Assembly (NCBI GenBank): GCA_002897635.1
Contig: BDTD01000016.1
Location: forward strand, 1-37,572
DNA: 37,572 nucleotides
Origin: a bacterium BMS3Abin11
GTDB lineage: Bacteria > Pseudomonadota > Gammaproteobacteria > BMS3Bbin11
Reading direction: 5' to 3'
This document shows positions 33,764 through 37,572 of the stretch, one piece after another. A program made the position numbers and the translations under genes. A model generated the notes under the pieces. The model worked only from the letters and a program-made list of their open reading frames with translations. It was not told the DNA's origin and ran no database searches. Numbering within the stretch: position 1 is the stretch's first letter; each line of letters begins with the position of its first letter.

Positions 33764-35037
33764 GTCTTATGATCAATATCCTCCTCAGGGCCTGGCTGAT
33801 TGACACTTTTCGGCTCGATGCGTGATTGTGGCGGTATTGTAAAGTCCTGAGCACGACTGCCCAGACAGCTTTCCAGGCCACTTTTGTATGTATGAATAGC
33901 CGTATTCGTTGCGCCAAGCGATTCAAATAACCAGCCAAGTTCCAGTATTGCCTCATGACTATCCCCATTCCGTACTGCCAGCTCGAGGTAACTGCGGGCC
34001 ATGCCCCATAATTGACTTTTTATGGCCAGCCTGCCCATGCAAAGCATTAGCGGCGTTTCGGTTGGGTGGTCAGTGAGCCATGATTCAGCGTGTTTTAGCT
34101 GTGCACATGGATCTTTAGTTTTAAGCAGACCATAGATTTCTACCAGCTCGTCAGACCATTCACGCTTCAGCGTGTTTCGAATCAGAGTGTCAGCTTCCGA
34201 CTGTCTGCCTGTTTCTGCCAGAACACGGCAGTAAGCGGCGATGATTTCAGTTTGCTTACGAAGTTTTTTCGGCAGCATTTTCCAGTTTTTGTCGACTTCA
34301 GTATTGTCACTGCTGCTTGCCAGTAACTTTCCCGTTGCCTGAGTTTTCAGAATCTGTAGTTCTTTTTCTGCCAGTGCATGGTATTTACCTGCGGCTGTAA
34401 GCGTAGTCAGTAGTTCCTGCCATTGTTCAGCCGTGTTGAGCAGTTTGATCAGGCGGCGTATGACAGCAGGGTTTGCCGGTGTTTGCTGATACAGCACACG
34501 GGCGGTGCTAAGTGCCTGTTCGATTTCACCTGCCTGCTCCTGCAACTGGCATTGAACCAGCCCGACAGCTGTTACAGAACCGTCTACGGCAGAAGTGGCG
34601 AGAGTGCTTGCTTCGCTGATGCGCTCATCACACTTTTCCTGATTACCATTTTGCTGAGCAATCCAGGCAGCAGCAAGCAGGTTGATTTCAGGTTGCGGGC
34701 TATCTGCCAGTCTTCTTGTCAGGAGTTTCTCAGCTTGAGGCCAGTGACCGGTGATCATTTCTGTTATTCCCTTGCGTGTGTCTTCAACGGCTTGATCGCG
34801 GTTACGCTGCGTTTGCCAACGTCGCAGCCTTGACTGCGTGTTAAGCAGATTGTCGAGCAGGCGAAGCAGGAGATAAAAAAGAACGAAAATAATCAGCAGG
34901 CCAAGGATGAACACTATCAGCGAGGTTTCAATTGCCCAGGGCTGCCGGCTGATCAGAACGTAACCGGGTTTGTCAGCCAGCATCGTCAGTCCAATACCGG
35001 CGGACAGGGCAAGAAAAATTAAGATCAGAAAGCGCAT
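33724..35037 (-). CDS. hemY: HemY-like membrane TPR protein
   Basis: The 437-residue protein has two N-terminal membrane helices (FLILIFLALSAGIGLTML and SLIVFILGLLIIFVLFYLLL) and then tetratricopeptide-like helical repeats, the order of proteobacterial HemY. It lies last in the hemD-hemX-hemY block with its start overlapping the hemX stop. Despite the name it is not the protoporphyrinogen oxidase of Gram-positive bacteria; its exact role in heme synthesis is not settled. The last codons overlap the convergent oxidoreductase gene. Confidence 0.9.
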   Translation of the reverse strand: MRFLILIFLALSAGIGLTMLADKPGYVLISRQPWAIETSLIVFILGLLIIFVLFYLLLRLLDNLLNTQSRLRRWQTQRNRDQAVEDTRKGITEMITGHWPQAEKLLTRRLADSPQPEINLLAAAWIAQQNGNQEKCDERISEASTLATSAVDGSVTAVGLVQCQLQEQAGEIEQALSTARVLYQQTPANPAVIRRLIKLLNTAEQWQELLTTLTAAGKYHALAEKELQILKTQATGKLLASSSDNTEVDKNWKMLPKKLRKQTEIIAAYCRVLAETGRQSEADTLIRNTLKREWSDELVEIYGLLKTKDPCAQLKHAESWLTDHPTETPLMLCMGRLAIKSQLWGMARSYLELAVRNGDSHEAILELGWLFESLGATNTAIHTYKSGLESCLGSRAQDFTIPPQSRIEPKSVNQPGPEEDIDHKTHSPPLEYSNESK

Positions 35038-36125
35038 TATTCCTGCTTACTTTCGGTAACAGCTTTCAGGCTACTGAGCGAGCCGCTGATGTCGGGGAGC
35101 GGCGGAGCAGGGTCAATAGCGGCGAGTTCCTTCAGTTCAGTATGTACCCATTTGGTTTTCTGGCTAGTGCTGTCAAAATATTTCGTCAACCATTGCTGTG
35201 CCTGCTGCAGACTGCTTCGGTAAATGGGCGTGTCTTTAAGCAGCAGGGCAATGCGGGCGCTCATTAACATGGCCTTGATGTTCTCACGTAAAAAATAATT
35301 TTGCTCAGGTGGCAGCAGTGGAATCTCAGGATGATCGATACGACGTATCTTCACCAGGCTGGACATATCCTGTGCTAGCTGTTGCCAGATAGAGGCAGAT
35401 GCATTGCTGCTGATTGCTGGTTCAGACCTGGTCGTGGTGGGAGTCTGATGATCCGTAGGCAGTTGATCAATGGCCTGTTCGACAGCGCGCAGTCGGTTGA
35501 TGGTACCTGCCAGGTCTATACGATTTATCTGTTGCAGACTGGCTATGTCCCTGGCAATCTGTTTACGTACCGGCTGCAGTTCAGGATCACCACCGTCTGC
35601 AATGCGTCGGTCTGCAATGCGGAGCGCTGCTAGCGCTCCATCTATATTTCCTGCAAGTGCCAGCTGATCAACGGCGAGCTGTAGCAGTTGATGCACCTCT
35701 TCAACAGACCATGTCTGTTGTGTGTTTTCAACACGCGTAAACAGCCGGGTCATCGATTTTTTTATCGATTGCGTTTCAGCAGACTGGCGTTCAATCGATT
35801 GTTGCAATTGCTGCCGGCTGTCTTTCAGATCTGTATTGATAGTTTTCAGGGAGCTTTCGATGGTGCTGATTGTGGAAGTGATTTGCTGAGATCGGCTATT
35901 TTGCGACAGGAACAGGTATCCGCTGGCTGCCAGGGCAGCGAGTGATAGAAGTATCGAAATTGCCAGGCCGAAACCGCTTTTACCTGTCTTCGGAGGCTTT
36001 ATAGAGTCGCTATCGATACCGTCTGCATGCACCTCATCACTCGAATCGTCGACTGCGCTTACAGGTATAGCTTCGCCAATATCATTGTCATCTGTTTCAA
36101 TTTTGCTGTTTTTAGTTTTGCTCAT
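35037..36125 (-). CDS. hemX: HemX-like membrane protein
   Basis: The 362-residue protein has an acidic cytoplasmic N-terminus of about 50 residues, one membrane helix (FGLAISILLSLAALAASGYLF), a coiled-coil stretch (about 82-120, rich in Gln and Ser) and a periplasmic domain with EVHQLLQLAVDQLALAGN. This is the HemX pattern. Older annotations call it uroporphyrinogen-III methyltransferase, but no methyltransferase motif is visible. It follows hemD after 24 bases. Confidence 0.9.
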   Translation of the reverse strand: MSKTKNSKIETDDNDIGEAIPVSAVDDSSDEVHADGIDSDSIKPPKTGKSGFGLAISILLSLAALAASGYLFLSQNSRSQQITSTISTIESSLKTINTDLKDSRQQLQQSIERQSAETQSIKKSMTRLFTRVENTQQTWSVEEVHQLLQLAVDQLALAGNIDGALAALRIADRRIADGGDPELQPVRKQIARDIASLQQINRIDLAGTINRLRAVEQAIDQLPTDHQTPTTTRSEPAISSNASASIWQQLAQDMSSLVKIRRIDHPEIPLLPPEQNYFLRENIKAMLMSARIALLLKDTPIYRSSLQQAQQWLTKYFDSTSQKTKWVHTELKELAAIDPAPPLPDISGSLSSLKAVTESKQE

Positions 36126-36149
36126 GTCAGTTTTTGGCTGGTTCGTACA

Positions 36150-36932
36150 TCAGGTCGTTTTTACAGCGCAATGTACTGTCACAGATTCAAGTACATCTTC
36201 ATCATGTGCGGAAGGCATCAGTACCGGAGTTAATTTGTACCCCAGTTTGCCACACAGTTCCACCATTGTAGATGAAATAACATATAATGGTGTGGTGTTT
36301 AGTCGAGGTAGATCGTTTTTGTTTACCATCTGGTATAGGTTTTTCAGGCCTTCCGCACTGGTGAGGATGATACCGTTTAAGGAATTCCTGTCCCATAGTC
36401 GGCTTAGTATTTTCGTATTTGCCTGTGGGCGGCTGCGTTCATAGCATTCAAAATAATCAATCTGTGCACCACGTAGGCACAGTGTTTCTGCGAGCTTTCC
36501 CCTACCACCGTTGCCGCGGATAATCAGTATGCGTTTTCCCTTTACTGAGTGCATTGCAGGCTCAGCTAACAGGCCTTCAGAGTTAGCAGTCGTGCTGGAA
36601 ACAATATTCGTGCTGTAACCCAGAGTCCGTAGTTGCTGGGCTGTACCATTACCGATGGCAGCAATTTGCGTATTTTGGGGCCAGCCTGCCTGCTGTAACA
36701 GGGCAGTTCCATAGATTGCTGCGTTACGGCTGATAAATATGGCGATATCGTACATATTCAGCTGTTTTGCTAGTTCTAGCAGTCTCTCCTGCTCTGGTAT
36801 AGCGGTGATTTTAATGACCGGGAAGTGAACTACGGTCGCGCCGGCATTCTCGAGTATGTCGATTAGCTTGTTGGCCTGACCTATGGGCCGGGTGACGACC
36901 AGGGTACAGTTTTGTAGCGGGTGTTTTGTCAT
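36150..36932 (-). CDS. hemD: Uroporphyrinogen-III synthase
   Basis: The 260-residue protein has the two-lobed HemD pattern: an N-terminal VVTRPIGQANKLIDILENAGA, then IFISRNAAIYG, IAAIGNGTAQQLRTLGY, ILIIRGNGGRGKLAETLCLRGA, YFECYERSRP and a closing ILTSAEGLKNL. It cyclises hydroxymethylbilane to uroporphyrinogen III. It is the first gene of the hem block here. In many gammaproteobacteria hemC lies directly upstream; here the 640 bases before it contain no hemC. Confidence 0.93.
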   Translation of the reverse strand: MTKHPLQNCTLVVTRPIGQANKLIDILENAGATVVHFPVIKITAIPEQERLLELAKQLNMYDIAIFISRNAAIYGTALLQQAGWPQNTQIAAIGNGTAQQLRTLGYSTNIVSSTTANSEGLLAEPAMHSVKGKRILIIRGNGGRGKLAETLCLRGAQIDYFECYERSRPQANTKILSRLWDRNSLNGIILTSAEGLKNLYQMVNKNDLPRLNTTPLYVISSTMVELCGKLGYKLTPVLMPSAHDEDVLESVTVHCAVKTT

Positions 36933-37019
36933 TCTATAAGGTTTTGTTGACGGCCTGTGACAATGTTTATTATGTATGATACTAGAAATAAGAGGTCTCT
37001 TTTTTATTATTTTTTTTTG

Positions 37020-37235
37020 AATTTATTCGTGTTTTTCGCCCTTTATGGGCGAGTTCATTTCTTTTCTACGGACAAAAGAAACGGAACCAAAGAAAAGCCG
37101 CCCCGTTGTGTTGGCCTGCGGCTGCTCTGCGCGCTTCAGTCTGAACCGGGCACGGTGAACTCGGGCTACGCCCTCAGACATGCACCGCGCTATTCCGGCC
37201 CAGCCTTCCAGTGCTCGACAACCCAAAAGGGGATG
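37020..37235. repeat. Dispersed-type repeat unit (GGGCGAGTTCATTTCTTTT type)
   Basis: The hairpin CGCCCTTTATGGGCG (37037-37051) is followed by GAGTTCATTTCTTTT and CAAAAGAAACGGAACCAAAG, then a G/C-rich part. Such blocks are common repeated sequences in gammaproteobacteria and give rise to spurious short frames on both strands. Only one copy is in this window. Confidence 0.45.
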
Positions 37236-37419
37236 GGAGGTCAAAGATCAAAGCTTGAGTGGGCAGCTATCGAGACATGGCCGACGAAAATAGACAATCA
37301 CTAACAATTTTAAATCTACCCGGAAGTAGACATCCTGAGATCTAGTTAGAATCTCGGTTTTGAAGCTGTTGTAGAATTACATTCTGAAATAAAAATCTAC
37401 TTGGATAGTTTTTACATTG

Positions 37420-37554
37420 ATAAATAGGCTTGACCCCATCTCTTATGCGCATCATTATGAAAGATGGCTCTGCGATCTCGACCACGGTTCATTACATGAT
37501 GAAGCGCTCCTTAATATTCAATTCGGGAAGGTCTGGGCATGGCTGAAAGGTTAA
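37420..37554 (+). pseudogene. Possible C-terminal gene remnant
   Basis: One frame reads SYAHHYERWLCDLDHGSLHD and on to a stop after WAWLKG, which has a protein-like composition. There is no start codon with a ribosome binding site, and the frame becomes untypical before GACCCC at 37432. I do not recognise the family. It could be a chance frame. Confidence 0.25.
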
Positions 37555-37572
37555 TTCAGCTTTTATACATAG

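Larger units (their letters stand above)
36933..37572. other. Repeat-containing region upstream of hemD
   Basis: No credible complete gene is present. It holds a dispersed-type repeat (about 37020-37235), an A/T-rich stretch (37300-37430), a GACCCC motif at 37432-37437 like the one at the ends of other elements in the window, and a possible gene remnant (37420-37554). The hemD promoter should lie in the first part, on the minus strand. Confidence 0.5.

Noticed and set aside
35037-36125. HemX as a uroporphyrinogen-III methyltransferase
   Set aside because: No SAM-binding or methyltransferase motif is visible; the name is a legacy annotation.
36957-37304. 115-residue frame upstream of hemD
   Set aside because: It runs through a dispersed-type repeat; such frames occur by chance in this repeat class.

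Overview
The window looks like a piece of a gammaproteobacterial chromosome. The evidence is the core gene order: rpoH, ftsX, ftsE and ftsY on one strand, next to a pair of M16 peptidase genes, rsmD, coaD, an 82-residue Allochromatium-type ferredoxin, a gamma-glutamyltransferase and mutM. From general knowledge this set is also clustered in Pseudomonas. A hemD-hemX-hemY block follows. No rRNA, tRNA or CRISPR array was seen.

Region 1 (1-7906) is the accessory part and the most interesting. A tightly coupled operon (1081-6534) encodes a secreted gingipain-like C25 peptidase fused to a CSLREA-type beta-helix, a 65-residue peptide with a RiPP-like leader, a PqqD-like peptide-binding protein and a radical SAM/SPASM enzyme. 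It is flanked on both sides by the same two-gene module, read on the minus strand: a small signal-peptidase-like protein with Cys in place of the usual catalytic Ser, followed by an HPr-kinase-like P-loop protein. The left module is cut by the window edge. I infer a peptide-modification system of a kind I cannot match to a described pathway.

Region 2 (7922-9857) holds a deletion derivative of a REP-associated transposase element, an A+T-rich cyclic-nucleotide-binding protein gene, and a gap with REP-like palindromes and TTTCCCC repeats. Region 3 (9906-15729) is a complete RND efflux operon (adaptor, pump, outer-membrane lipoprotein). Region 4 (15914-18970) has a glycine-zipper envelope protein, a small PepSY-like protein and a PhoP/PhoQ-type two-component system.

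Region 5 (19084-23281, minus strand) is ftsY-ftsE-ftsX-rpoH. A near-perfect CIRCE operator overlies the inferred rpoH promoter, and a 532-bp nested palindromic element fills the whole ftsY-ftsE gap. Region 6 (23529-33763) is housekeeping: two M16 peptidases, rsmD, coaD, ferredoxin, ggt, a dynamin-like GTPase, mutM and a ferredoxin-type oxidoreductase. Region 7 (33724-36932, minus) is hemD-hemX-hemY. No hemC is seen upstream of hemD; the last 640 bases hold a dispersed-type repeat and a possible gene remnant.

The intergenic spaces are rich in small palindromic and simple repeats, several of which touch promoters, stop codons or coding sequence.
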